Assembly: GCA_023260435.1 (NCBI GenBank)
Contig: JALQVG010000073.1
Location: forward strand, 1 to 39,563
Source of the DNA: Flavobacteriaceae bacterium
Lineage (GTDB): Bacteria > Bacteroidota > Bacteroidia > Flavobacteriales > Flavobacteriaceae
DNA length: 39,563 nt
Direction: 5' to 3'
The translations under genes and the position numbers were made by a program. The notes below the pieces were generated by a model that saw only the letters and a list, made by a program, of their open reading frames with translations, was not told the origin of the DNA and searched no databases. This document shows, one piece after another, positions 1-7,040 of the stretch (positions are counted from its first letter, which is position 1; the number at the start of each line of letters is the position of its first letter).

Positions 1-1
1 A

Positions 2-106
2 AGCATGACAAAAGAAGAAAAAAGTAAGAGAGTTACTTTTTCATTGGCTACATATGATATATTAATTGATGGATTGAAGGTGGAAATTAAAAATTCAATG
101 AGATAA
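2..106 (+). CDS. 3' end of a truncated gene or a small Lys-rich ORF, unknown function
   Basis: The plus-strand frame is open from the window edge to a TAA at 104-106. An ATG at position 5 would give a 33-residue peptide beginning MTKEEKSKRVTFSLATYD, but the frame stays open upstream, so this may be the C-terminus of a longer gene outside the window. The composition is Lys-, Glu- and Ile-rich and visibly more AT-rich than the rest of the window. No family is recognised. It converges on the 3' end of tRNA-Tyr. It could equally be a chance reading frame. Confidence 0.3.
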   Translation, partial: SMTKEEKSKRVTFSLATYDILIDGLKVEIKNSMR

Positions 107-184
107 AAAAAACATTTGACAAAATTAATACATCTCGTTTGGATATGCAATAATTTATCCATGAATCATTGAATGACTCTTTAG
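107..184. other. AT-rich spacer with no recognised gene
   Basis: This stretch lies between the small ORF and the 3' end of tRNA-Tyr. It contains a short imperfect inverted repeat near 163-180 (TCATT-G-AATGA core) without a following T-run on the minus strand, so I do not call it a terminator. No further tRNA is present, although in related genomes I would expect tRNA-Gly and tuf to follow in this direction. Confidence 0.5.
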
Positions 185-266
<82 letters not shown>

Positions 267-316
267 TAAGCCTAATTACACCATTTAAAGAACGTCACAA
301 CATCACTGTTGTTTTG

Positions 317-390
317 AGCCGATAGAGGGGCTCGAACCCACGACCTGCTGATTACAAATCAGCTGCTCTAGCCAACTGAGCTACATCGGC
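317..390 (-). tRNA. tRNA-Thr (anticodon TGT)
   Basis: On the minus strand the acceptor arm GCCGATG/TATCGGC closes a standard cloverleaf. The D arm reads GCTCAGTTGGCTAGAGC, the anticodon stem CTGAT/ATCAG encloses anticodon TGT, and the T arm is GTGGG-TTCGAGC-CCCTC. Length is 74 nt with discriminator T at 317, and CCA is not encoded. It is the first tRNA downstream of hpf and sits behind its own promoter at 440-470. Confidence 0.97.
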
Positions 391-409
391 ATTTACTTTT
401 CTTTTTAGC

Positions 410-438
410 AAAAAAAAGTCCGCTTTTTCAAACGGACT
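410..438 (-). terminator. Intrinsic terminator downstream of hpf
   Basis: On the minus strand AGTCCG (438-433) pairs with CGGACT (422-417) around a 10-nt loop and is followed by eight T residues (417-410). It lies between the hpf stop and tRNA-Thr. The start site predicted for the promoter at 440-470 falls inside the first arm, so only read-through hpf transcripts would carry the full hairpin. Confidence 0.75.
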
Positions 439-439
439 G

Positions 440-470
440 CAAATGTAGGGAAATATTTGAGCATTCAAAA
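440..470 (-). promoter_or_regulatory. Promoter for the tRNA-Thr / tRNA-Tyr unit
   Basis: On the minus strand the -7 box TACATTTG (447-440) matches the Bacteroidota consensus TAnnTTTG exactly. It is preceded by a TTTTG -33 element (470-466) with an 18-nt spacer. The start site should lie at about 434-436, roughly 45 nt upstream of tRNA-Thr. This lets the tRNAs be made independently of hpf. Confidence 0.7.
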
Positions 471-485
471 TATTTTAAAAAAAAA

Positions 486-788
486 TTACGCCATTTTCCT
501 TCGCTTTTCTTTGAGCTCCTTTAAGATTCGTTCAGCTGAGCTGCAAGCTGTGTCAGCCGCCTCCTCAAATGTTTTACATTGTTTCGTCACCACGATGCTT
601 TCCTTGGGTACATGCACCTTTAATTCCATGATCTTATTCTCTTTATCTGAGGTGTTTTCAACTTTCAAAAACACATCTACATCGATCACATGATCGAAAA
701 AATGTTCCATTTTATGGATACGATTTTGGACAAATTCAATCAGACTCTGATCGGCATTAAAATTGACATCTTGAATGGTTACTTTCAT
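486..788 (-). CDS. hpf: Ribosome hibernation-promoting factor, short HPF/RaiA type
   Basis: The 100-residue product matches the sigma-54 modulation / S30EA family. It begins MKVTIQDVNFNADQSLIEFV, has the central helix NRIHKMEHFF, and ends in a basic tail (KEKRRK). Proteins of this family bind the 30S decoding centre of idle ribosomes and promote 100S dimers or inactive 70S. There is no C-terminal dimerisation domain, so it is the short form. I chose the ATG at 788; the in-frame ATG at 812 would add eight residues of unlike character. It lies 43 nt downstream of xerC, probably in the same transcript, and is followed by an intrinsic terminator and two tRNAs. Confidence 0.9.
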   Translation of the reverse strand: MKVTIQDVNFNADQSLIEFVQNRIHKMEHFFDHVIDVDVFLKVENTSDKENKIMELKVHVPKESIVVTKQCKTFEEAADTACSSAERILKELKEKRRKMA

Positions 789-831
789 CACAGAACTATT
801 TAAATGAAACATATACAGCCCTCTGTGGGGG

Positions 832-1731
832 CTACTTTTTGGTAGATCTCGGATGTGCTCCTCTATATGATTTTTTCAAATCCTCAATACTGTTGTGCGT
901 ATACACTTGCGTAGAAGCTAAACTGCTATGCCCCAATAGTTCTTTTACAGAATTTAGGTCTGCACCTGACTGCAAAACATGCGTAGCAAATGTATGGCGC
1001 AACATGTGTGGACTTCTTTTCTCCTTAGAGGTCACTTCACTAAGATAGCGATTTACCAATCGATAAACAAATGAATCGGAGAGTTTTCGCCCGTCAGACT
1101 GGACAAAAAATGAGTGTGTTTCACTAGGGAGCGCCAAAGCAGATCGATGATTCAAGTAGTGCTTCAACAACGGCAATAACGACTCAATCAGAGGGACCAA
1201 ACGTTCTTTATTGCGCTTACCGAGCACTTTAATTTGGGAGCGACCGAGATCTACATCAGTCAAATGAAGTCCGATAAGCTCCGCGCGACGAATACCCGTT
1301 GCGTACAACAAGGCCAACACTAATCGGTCTCTAGATTCATCAAAATCGAGCTGAGCCACTTGACTACCCCATTGATCAAAAAGCGCATTCATTTCATTGA
1401 TCGAAAACGGCAAGGATAATTTAGGTCTTGACTTAAGCGACTGGTGCACCTCTAGCGGACTCAACATCAAACATCCTGTTTTCAATAAAAACTGAAAATA
1501 CGCCTTAAGCGAGGATATTTTGCGATTGATGGTTTGGTGTTTGTTTCCGTGATCCATCAAAAAGACCATCCAGGCCCTGATGTGCGTATATTGCGCTGAA
1601 TCGATAGAGACTTGAAAGTGTTCCTGTAAAAACGCTTCAAACGAGACCAAATCCCTTACATAAGCCTTAAGGGTGTGCGCAGAAGCCATTCGCTCCATCA
1701 AAAGATAATCTTTGAATGCGTTTAGGGACAT
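832..1731 (-). CDS. xerC: Tyrosine recombinase XerC/XerD type
   Basis: The 299-residue product is a complete tyrosine recombinase. It has an N-terminal SAM-like core-binding domain (about 1-90) and a C-terminal catalytic domain. Visible catalytic motifs are ATGIRRAEL (first Arg), HMLRHTFATH (His and second Arg), LGHSSLASTQVYTH (His and the nucleophilic Tyr), and a Lys in the KVLGKRNKER hairpin. Length and motifs match housekeeping Xer proteins that resolve chromosome dimers at dif. The setting between rpsU and hpf is a conserved flavobacterial neighbourhood, so this is not an element integrase. XerC versus XerD cannot be settled from one gene. A near-consensus promoter (TTG at 1763-1761, 17 nt, TAACTTGA at 1743-1736) may serve it. 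Confidence 0.9.
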   Translation of the reverse strand: MSLNAFKDYLLMERMASAHTLKAYVRDLVSFEAFLQEHFQVSIDSAQYTHIRAWMVFLMDHGNKHQTINRKISSLKAYFQFLLKTGCLMLSPLEVHQSLKSRPKLSLPFSINEMNALFDQWGSQVAQLDFDESRDRLVLALLYATGIRRAELIGLHLTDVDLGRSQIKVLGKRNKERLVPLIESLLPLLKHYLNHRSALALPSETHSFFVQSDGRKLSDSFVYRLVNRYLSEVTSKEKRSPHMLRHTFATHVLQSGADLNSVKELLGHSSLASTQVYTHNSIEDLKKSYRGAHPRSTKK

Positions 1732-1761
1732 GATGTCAAGTTAGTGAAAACCAATAAAAAC

Positions 1762-1786
1762 AAAAAAGTCCCGAGGCCGGGACTTT
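1762..1786 (-). terminator. Intrinsic terminator downstream of rpsU
   Basis: On the minus strand a nine-base-pair stem, AAAGTCCCG (1786-1778) with CGGGACTTT (1773-1765), closes a four-base loop and runs into six T residues (1767-1762). It separates the short rpsU transcript from xerC. The T tract overlaps the possible -33 element of xerC. Confidence 0.85.
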
Positions 1787-1817
1787 ATGTCAATCACATC
1801 AAATGTGGTTAAGGAGT

Positions 1818-2012
1818 CTATAGATCTGCTTGATCTCTTAAGTTCTGGATGTAAGCAGCCTTCTGAACTTGCTTTCTTTTAGTTACTGAAGGTTTTGTAA
1901 ACTGCTGACGATCTCTCAATTGGCGCATTGTGCCAGTCTTGTCAAACTTTCTCTTAAAACGCTTAAGCGCTCTATCGATATTCTCTCCTTCTTTGATTGG
2001 TATAATTAACAT
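1818..2012 (-). CDS. rpsU: 30S ribosomal protein bS21
   Basis: The 64-residue basic protein begins MLIIPIKEGENIDRALKRF and has the KRFKRKFDKTG and RQLRDRQQF segments of bS21. Tyr54 is present (KAAYIQN). In the Flavobacterium johnsoniae ribosome the corresponding Tyr helps bury the anti-Shine-Dalgarno sequence of 16S rRNA, as published. The ATG at 2012 is fixed by a strong Shine-Dalgarno, AAAGGAGG, eight nt upstream, which is exceptional in this genome. It has its own consensus promoter and its own terminator, so it is probably monocistronic with some read-through into xerC-hpf. Autoregulation is expected: ribosomes lacking bS21 expose the anti-SD and prefer this mRNA. Confidence 0.97.
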   Translation of the reverse strand: MLIIPIKEGENIDRALKRFKRKFDKTGTMRQLRDRQQFTKPSVTKRKQVQKAAYIQNLRDQADL

Positions 2013-2020
2013 AAGACGAA

Positions 2021-2028
2021 CCTCCTTT
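2021..2028 (-). promoter_or_regulatory. Strong Shine-Dalgarno of rpsU
   Basis: On the minus strand AAAGGAGG (2028-2021) ends eight nt before the rpsU ATG. It is the best positioned SD I find in the window, in a lineage that hardly uses SD pairing. It probably serves as the sensor for bS21-free ribosomes. Confidence 0.85.
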
Positions 2029-2047
2029 CTTTATAGTTTTAGGACTG

Positions 2048-2075
2048 CAAATATAAACGTTTCTTGGATAATCAA
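2048..2075 (-). promoter_or_regulatory. Promoter of rpsU
   Basis: On the minus strand the -7 box TATATTTG (2055-2048) matches TAnnTTTG exactly, and a TTG -33 element (2075-2073) lies 17 nt upstream of it. The predicted start site is at about 2042-2044, giving a leader of roughly 30 nt that includes the Shine-Dalgarno. Confidence 0.75.
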
Positions 2076-2080
2076 TCCTA

Positions 2081-3238
2081 CTATTTCAAAATATTTCTGG
2101 AAATCACCAACTTCTGGATTTCAGAGGTTCCCTCGCCTATGGTACAGAGTTTGGCATCTCTATAGAATTTCTCTACGGGAAAATCCTTGGTGTATCCATA
2201 ACCTCCAAAGATCTGAATCGCCTCAGTAGCTACACGCACGCACATCTCTGAGGCGTATAACTTGCACATAGCACCTATTTGCGTCATGGGTTGTTTGGCA
2301 TTTTTTAGGGCAGCTGCCTTATGTGTCATCAAACTAGCGGCCTCAATTTCTGTGGCCATATCAGCTAACTTAAATGAAATACCTTGAAAAGAACTGATGG
2401 GTTGACCAAATTGGTGACGCTCACCAGCATATTTTAATGCTGCCTCAAAAGCACCCAAACCGATTCCTAAAGAAAGTGCGGCAATAGAAATTCTTCCACC
2501 ATCTAAAATAGCTAAGCTCTGTTTAAATCCTTCCCCAACAGCACCCAGTCGGTGACTGTCGGGAATAACACATTGGTCAAAAACCATTTCCGCTGTCTCA
2601 GAAGCCCTCATGCCTAGCTTATCTTCCTTCTTACCGGCACTAAAACCTGGTGTGCCTCTTTCAACCACAAATGCTGTGGCGTTATTTTTTGCACCTTTTT
2701 CCCCAGTTCGAGCAATAACAACGGCTACTTGTCCCGTAGCTCCATGGGTGATGAAATTTTTTGTCCCGTTGAGCACCCACTGGTCTCCTTGTTTAATAGC
2801 GGTGGTACTCATGGAGCCAGCGTCAGATCCGGTATTGTGTTCTGTAAGCCCCCAAGCCCCGATCCATTGACCAGATGCTAGTTTCGGGATCCACTTTTGC
2901 TTTTGTGCTTCATCGCCAAAAGTCAATATATGGTTGGTACACAATGAATTGTGCGCCGCGATAGACAATCCGATTGAAGGATCAACCTTGGATATTTCTT
3001 CAACAATGGCGATGTATTCATGGTACCCCAATCCAGATCCACCGTATTGCTCTGGAACAAGAATCCCCATAAAACCAAGCTCTCCTGCCTTTTGAAGTAC
3101 ATCTAATGGCAAATGTTGTTTTTCGTCCCAAATCCGAACATGAGGCGCGATAAATTGCTGGGCAAAATCTTTGGCTGCTTCAGCGACCATTGTTTGTGTA
3201 TCTGAGTAGTGAAATCCAATGGGTTGTGGTAGGCTCAT
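2081..3238 (-). CDS. Acyl-CoA dehydrogenase (short/branched-chain type)
   Basis: The 385-residue flavoprotein would oxidise an acyl-CoA to the 2-enoyl-CoA and pass electrons to electron-transfer flavoprotein. The domain order is classic: N-terminal helical domain (about 1-120), middle beta domain with GAWGLTEHNTGSDA and NGTKNFITHG, and a C-terminal helical domain with IQIFGGYGYTKDFPVEKFYRD. The catalytic Glu lies in IGEGTSEIQ near the C-terminus, the position used by short-chain, butyryl and branched-chain enzymes. The substrate cannot be told from sequence. I chose the ATG at 3238, which starts MSLPQPIGF; an upstream ATG at 3286 falls inside a TAnnTTTG box. It lies 59 nt downstream of the HhH gene. 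Confidence 0.92.
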   Translation of the reverse strand: MSLPQPIGFHYSDTQTMVAEAAKDFAQQFIAPHVRIWDEKQHLPLDVLQKAGELGFMGILVPEQYGGSGLGYHEYIAIVEEISKVDPSIGLSIAAHNSLCTNHILTFGDEAQKQKWIPKLASGQWIGAWGLTEHNTGSDAGSMSTTAIKQGDQWVLNGTKNFITHGATGQVAVVIARTGEKGAKNNATAFVVERGTPGFSAGKKEDKLGMRASETAEMVFDQCVIPDSHRLGAVGEGFKQSLAILDGGRISIAALSLGIGLGAFEAALKYAGERHQFGQPISSFQGISFKLADMATEIEAASLMTHKAAALKNAKQPMTQIGAMCKLYASEMCVRVATEAIQIFGGYGYTKDFPVEKFYRDAKLCTIGEGTSEIQKLVISRNILK

Positions 3239-3283
3239 AAATGCAATCTGTATTTTGTTTATCCTTAAGCAAAAAAGATGAAA

Positions 3284-3291
3284 CAAAAATA
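3284..3291 (-). promoter_or_regulatory. -7 promoter box of the acyl-CoA dehydrogenase gene
   Basis: On the minus strand TATTTTTG (3291-3284) matches TAnnTTTG. I see no TTG at the right distance upstream, so the promoter is only half supported. If it is used, transcription starts at about 3279, which supports the ATG at 3238. Confidence 0.4.
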
Positions 3292-3297
3292 CATCCT

Positions 3298-3735
3298 TTA
3301 TTGGTTAGTCAGGTAAAAATAATCAAAAAGTCTGAGTACAACGACACTGTCCAACCCATACACTTTATATAGCTGGCTTTCCTTCTTGTACCCTCCGAGT
3401 GCCTCTCTGTAATTAATGATGCGCTGAGACAATACCGGGCCAATACCGCGTACCGGCAGTAAATCTTCTGCCTTGGCCAAATTCAAGTCCTTTTTAACGA
3501 TGACTTTATTGGCTTTTATGGGTACATGGACCTCTCTTTCCACACGAAATTCTCGAACTTCACGTTCAACGGATAAGTTGATGGGCGCCACAACCGTCCA
3601 TGGAGGTATCGTGAGTGTCATGGGGTCCTCAGGCATGAAATCCAGCAAACAAAAAAACTCAGCCGTTAAACCGAAAAACAAACATAGAAAAACCCCTTTT
3701 TGCTGATGTAAAGACCAAGCCAAAAGGGGTTTCAT
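3298..3735 (-). CDS. Membrane-anchored helix-hairpin-helix (ComEA-like) protein
   Basis: The 145-residue protein has one hydrophobic N-terminal segment (about residues 13-33, GVFLCLFFGLTAEFFCLLDF), a linker, and a C-terminal helix-hairpin-helix. The HhH reads LNLAKAEDLLPVRGIGPVLSQRIINYREALGGY, with the glycine-containing RGIGPVLSQRI hairpin that contacts DNA backbone in ComEA-type domains (known for the family). I infer a DNA-binding domain exposed outside the inner membrane, possibly for DNA uptake. No other competence gene is nearby. It starts 19 nt after the symporter gene and is probably co-transcribed with it. Confidence 0.75.
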   Translation of the reverse strand: MKPLLAWSLHQQKGVFLCLFFGLTAEFFCLLDFMPEDPMTLTIPPWTVVAPINLSVEREVREFRVEREVHVPIKANKVIVKKDLNLAKAEDLLPVRGIGPVLSQRIINYREALGGYKKESQLYKVYGLDSVVVLRLFDYFYLTNQ

Positions 3736-3754
3736 GGGTATGTATTTTTGTAGA

Positions 3755-5335
3755 TTAACTCAATTGCGCCTCTTTAATAGCACTTACATATCTTTTTAAT
3801 TCTTTTTGAACTTTAGGGAAAAGCAAGAGCAGGCCAATCATATTGGGGAATACTAAAGCCAGTATCATGGCGTCAGAAAACTTGATCACTGCATCGAGTG
3901 TAGCACCAGCTCCAATGACGATAAAAGTCAGAAATAACACTTTATAAACCACGTCGGCAACTCTTCCTCTGCCAAACAAATACTTCCAGGCTTGAAGTCC
4001 ATAGTAAGACCAGGATATCATGGTTGAAAAGGCAAACAAAACAATGGCAAAGGTAAGTACATACCTAAATCCAGGAATAACAGAGTCATAGGCCATAGAT
4101 GTCAGATCTACACCACCTATATAGTTTCCGGAAGCATTTAACTGAACAGTGCTGCCTACAGCATTACCGTAATCAAAGGCATTGACATCCATGTTGAAGA
4201 AAATAATGACCAAAGCAGTCATCGTACATATGACCACTGTGTCAATAAAGGGCTCTAAAAGCGCCACTACTCCCTCACTGGCTGCGTACTTGGTTTTCAC
4301 GGCAGAATGCGCAATCGCTGCTGAACCTGCACCTGCTTCGTTCGAAAATGCGGCGCGTTGAAATCCCACAATAATCACTCCTATTATTCCGCCCAGACCA
4401 GCCTGTGGTGTAAAGGCTCCTTCAAAAATCATAGTAAATGCTGGACCCACATATTGGATGTTGGCAAATATGATGACCAGTGAAGCCAAAACATATAAAC
4501 CCGCCATAAACGGAACAATTTTCTCTGTAACCTTAGCGATTTGCTTGATACCGCCTATGATCACAATACCTACCAATACAGCCAATATCAACCCAATGAT
4601 CACCCCAATGGAACCACCTTCTAGGTTGAACATAGAAATTATTTGAACAGTTGCTTGGTTTGACTGAAAAGCATTTCCACCACCAAAAGAGGCGCCAACA
4701 CAAAGCACAGCAAATAAAACCCCAAGGAACTTACCTATCTGTTTCCAGCCCAGTTCATTCAAACCTCGAGATAAATAGTACATAGGTCCTCCGTACACCA
4801 CTCCATTTTGGTCTACATCTCTGTATTTAACACCCAGTGTGCACTCAACAAATTTTGAAGACATACCGATTAAACCGCAAACAATCATCCAAAAAGTAGC
4901 TCCTGGACCACCCATGGCAATGGCTACGGCAACGCCAGCGATATTCCCTAAGCCCACCGTACCTGATACTGCGGTCGCCAAGGCCTGAAAATGACTTACT
5001 TCTCCATCTTTATCCTCAGGTGAAGAGTTTTTGGGATCGTGATCCACAGCATCGTATTTGCCTCTCACTGTGCGCAAGGCGAGTCCAAACTGAGAAACAC
5101 TGGGAAACTTAAAGTAAATCGTAAAAAATGTGGCACCCCCGATTAGGAGCAACAGAACAAAAGGAACGTTCATTGGGCCGACAGGAACAGTAGTCAACAC
5201 TAATGATTCCCACCAAGTGGCTATAGGCATAAATGCATCATTCACGCGTTCATCTAGGCCTTTTTCAACTTCTTGCGCCCAAGTGGTTAATGGAAGTGCA
5301 AAAAGCAAAAAAGCCAGCAATCTAAATTTGTTCAT
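3755..5335 (-). CDS. Sodium:alanine symporter family (AGCS) amino-acid carrier
   Basis: The 526-residue membrane protein has the AGCS signatures GTVGLGNIAGVAVAIAMGGP, YGGPMYYLSRGL and FQRAAFSNEAGAGSAAIAHS, with about ten hydrophobic segments. Family members import alanine or glycine with Na+ or H+. The N-terminus is unusual for the family: MNKFRLLAFLLFALPLTTWAQ looks like a cleavable signal peptide, and about 35 residues follow before the first core helix. I chose the ATG at 5335; an in-frame ATG 57 nt upstream would bury the signal peptide. The HhH gene follows after 19 nt. Confidence 0.9.
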   Translation of the reverse strand: MNKFRLLAFLLFALPLTTWAQEVEKGLDERVNDAFMPIATWWESLVLTTVPVGPMNVPFVLLLLIGGATFFTIYFKFPSVSQFGLALRTVRGKYDAVDHDPKNSSPEDKDGEVSHFQALATAVSGTVGLGNIAGVAVAIAMGGPGATFWMIVCGLIGMSSKFVECTLGVKYRDVDQNGVVYGGPMYYLSRGLNELGWKQIGKFLGVLFAVLCVGASFGGGNAFQSNQATVQIISMFNLEGGSIGVIIGLILAVLVGIVIIGGIKQIAKVTEKIVPFMAGLYVLASLVIIFANIQYVGPAFTMIFEGAFTPQAGLGGIIGVIIVGFQRAAFSNEAGAGSAAIAHSAVKTKYAASEGVVALLEPFIDTVVICTMTALVIIFFNMDVNAFDYGNAVGSTVQLNASGNYIGGVDLTSMAYDSVIPGFRYVLTFAIVLFAFSTMISWSYYGLQAWKYLFGRGRVADVVYKVLFLTFIVIGAGATLDAVIKFSDAMILALVFPNMIGLLLLFPKVQKELKRYVSAIKEAQLS

Positions 5336-5430
5336 GGAGTTTTGGATTAGTTTCGTTTTGAACGAGCAATATCCAAAAAAAAATCCGAGCAATCAAATTA
5401 TCGCGCAGAAAGGCAGAAAAAGCCCGACGA

Positions 5431-6435
5431 CTAAAAACTGAACACTTGATGCAAGGCATCTATCTGTTCCGAACGCCCTAAAACAATGATCTTTCCCTTG
5501 GGATCCAATAACTGATCCGCTTCTGGGTTGATGATGTATTGGCCCGATTCAGAGACATACCCAATTACGGTACAACCGGTTTTGTGACGCAGATTTAAGT
5601 CCCTTAGGGTGGCTGCTCCCCGTTCATCGATCATCGTATCCAGGGAAATTTCCACCAAGTTAGTTTTCTCTTTACCCCCCATTCCCAAGCGATCCATAAA
5701 CGTAATCAGATCAGGATCAGCCACCAGTGAAGCCATGTGGTCCCCCCCTATGCGCTCAGGAAGTACTACTTGATCCGCTCCGGCCAAGGTTAGTTTTTTA
5801 CAAGCCGAGGGATCAGACGCTCGGCTGATGATATCCAATTTAGGGTTTAATTGACGTGCAGAAAGCACTAGATACAAGTTGGATGCATCATCGGGCAATG
5901 CGGCGATTAAGTAACCTGCACGCTCTATTCCAGCCGTGAGTAATACGTCATCATCATTGGCATCCCCCTGGATAAAAACAATGTCTTTGCCTATGCGTTG
6001 AGCCACTGACTCATTCTTGTCAATCACCACAAACGGCATATGAAATGACTGAAGTTTGGCCGCTACTTGCGCCCCATTTCTTCCATATCCGCAAATAATT
6101 ACCTGTTTTTCCATCCGCCGAATTATTTTGGTTAGTTTCTTTTTTCTGAGTTGCAAGAGCGTATTGTTGGCCAAAAGTTCTTCCGTGATAGCGCGAAGCG
6201 AAAAACCGATGATGAACAAACTGGCCAGCAGCAGGAACATGGTGAAAATTCTCCCAGCGGGTCCCAGAGGGGTAATTTCCCCATACCCTACAGTGGTCAC
6301 CGTAATCACGGACATGTATAAAGCATCCAGCCAATGGAAATCTGAAATGTATCTGTAGCCCAACATACCCATGAATATCAATGTGTTGAGCAAGACTACT
6401 GAAAGCCAAATTTTAGATTTAAAAAAATCTTTCAT
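5431..6435 (-). CDS. Two-TM potassium channel with RCK (TrkA-N/TrkA-C) domains
   Basis: The 334-residue protein has a transmembrane helix at about 10-27, a pore loop with the K+ selectivity filter TVGYGE (residues 48-53), and a second helix at about 63-80. A cytoplasmic Rossmann fold begins VIICGYGRNGAQVAAKL, and a TrkA-C-like C-terminal domain ends the chain. This is the MthK/Kch architecture: a tetrameric channel gated by ligand binding to the RCK ring (known for the family). The start lies 3 nt after the PspC-like gene, so the two are probably translated from one mRNA starting at the rhodanese gene. The ligand and physiological role are not visible. Confidence 0.9.
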   Translation of the reverse strand: MKDFFKSKIWLSVVLLNTLIFMGMLGYRYISDFHWLDALYMSVITVTTVGYGEITPLGPAGRIFTMFLLLASLFIIGFSLRAITEELLANNTLLQLRKKKLTKIIRRMEKQVIICGYGRNGAQVAAKLQSFHMPFVVIDKNESVAQRIGKDIVFIQGDANDDDVLLTAGIERAGYLIAALPDDASNLYLVLSARQLNPKLDIISRASDPSACKKLTLAGADQVVLPERIGGDHMASLVADPDLITFMDRLGMGGKEKTNLVEISLDTMIDERGAATLRDLNLRHKTGCTVIGYVSESGQYIINPEADQLLDPKGKIIVLGRSEQIDALHQVFSF

Positions 6436-6438
6436 GGG

Positions 6439-6660
6439 CTACAGATCAAATACTGAGGTTCTTTTCGCGTGAAATAGATCTTTGATTTTCATCACCACAC
6501 CTATAAATAGGTAAAGTGCAAATCCTGCACCCAAGGTCATAAAACTGAAATAGATAAACATCACACGCATCAGCCGGGTACGAATACCTAACCGTTCTCC
6601 TAATCGCTGAGCAATGCGAAAACCAAACTTCTGAAAAAAATGAATTAGATTGACCAGCAT
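6439..6660 (-). CDS. Small PspC-like membrane protein
   Basis: The 73-residue product starts MLVNLIHFFQKFGFRIAQRL. It has an N-terminal segment typical of PspC domains (LGERLGIRTRLMRVMFIY) and one strongly hydrophobic helix (about 38-60), followed by a basic tail. PspC domains occur in phage-shock and envelope-stress proteins, but the short form here has no assigned function. The ATG at 6660 shares bases with the rhodanese stop (TAATG), so the two are translationally coupled; the track start 21 nt upstream would overlap the rhodanese gene. The K+ channel gene follows after 3 nt. Confidence 0.7.
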   Translation of the reverse strand: MLVNLIHFFQKFGFRIAQRLGERLGIRTRLMRVMFIYFSFMTLGAGFALYLFIGVVMKIKDLFHAKRTSVFDL

Positions 6661-6968
6661 TATACTAAAGGCCCCTCCCAACTCATCACACCACCGAGCA
6701 GGTTATAAGCACGAGCAATACCCTTGGCATTCATGAGCGCACAAGCTTGCCCACTGCGGTTTCCTGATCTGCAATAGACATAATATGATTTGTCAGGATC
6801 TAGTTGCTCAACTGCTTGTATAAATGCAGGACCTCCAAAGATATCTATATGCTGTGCACCCTCGATCATACCTTCTGCCACCTCATCGGCTGTTCTTACA
6901 TCAATAATAACTGCTCGATCATCGTTTTCGAGTTGTTCTTTCCAATTTTGCTGAGATAAATCTGCCAT
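6660..6968 (-). CDS. Single-domain rhodanese
   Basis: The 102-residue protein is one rhodanese domain: AVIIDVRTADEVAEGMIEGAQHID is the typical first motif, and the active-site loop YCRSGNRSG carries the persulfide-forming Cys66. No signal peptide or membrane segment is seen, so it is probably a cytoplasmic sulfurtransferase; the physiological donor and acceptor are unknown. It is the first gene of a three-gene operon with the PspC-like protein and the K+ channel. The gene is divergent from marR, with 123 nt between the starts. Confidence 0.88.
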   Translation of the reverse strand: MADLSQQNWKEQLENDDRAVIIDVRTADEVAEGMIEGAQHIDIFGGPAFIQAVEQLDPDKSYYVYCRSGNRSGQACALMNAKGIARAYNLLGGVMSWEGPLV

Positions 6969-6985
6969 AATTTTACTTTTTTATG

Positions 6986-6993
6986 CAAACCTA
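6986..6993 (-). promoter_or_regulatory. -7 promoter box of the rhodanese operon
   Basis: On the minus strand TAGGTTTG (6993-6986) matches TAnnTTTG and sits 17 nt before the rhodanese ATG. Two further TAnnTTTG matches lie upstream on the same strand (7028-7021 and 7036-7029), so the true start site is uncertain. I see no convincing -33 element for the proximal box. Confidence 0.4.
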
Positions 6994-7040
6994 ACGTATT
7001 AGTTCACATGGGTTGGTGACCAAAATTACAAAGTTATTCA

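Noticed and set aside
457-693. 78-residue plus-strand frame opposite hpf
   Set aside because: It is antisense to a well-supported ribosome hibernation factor and shows no recognisable motif.
832-1731. Tyrosine recombinase as evidence for an integrated mobile element
   Set aside because: Its length, motifs and place between rpsU and hpf fit the housekeeping Xer recombinase; no attachment repeats or cargo genes accompany it.
6020-6409. 129-residue minus-strand frame inside the K+ channel gene
   Set aside because: It is a +1/-1 shadow of a gene with clear channel and RCK motifs, and its own sequence has no domain signature.
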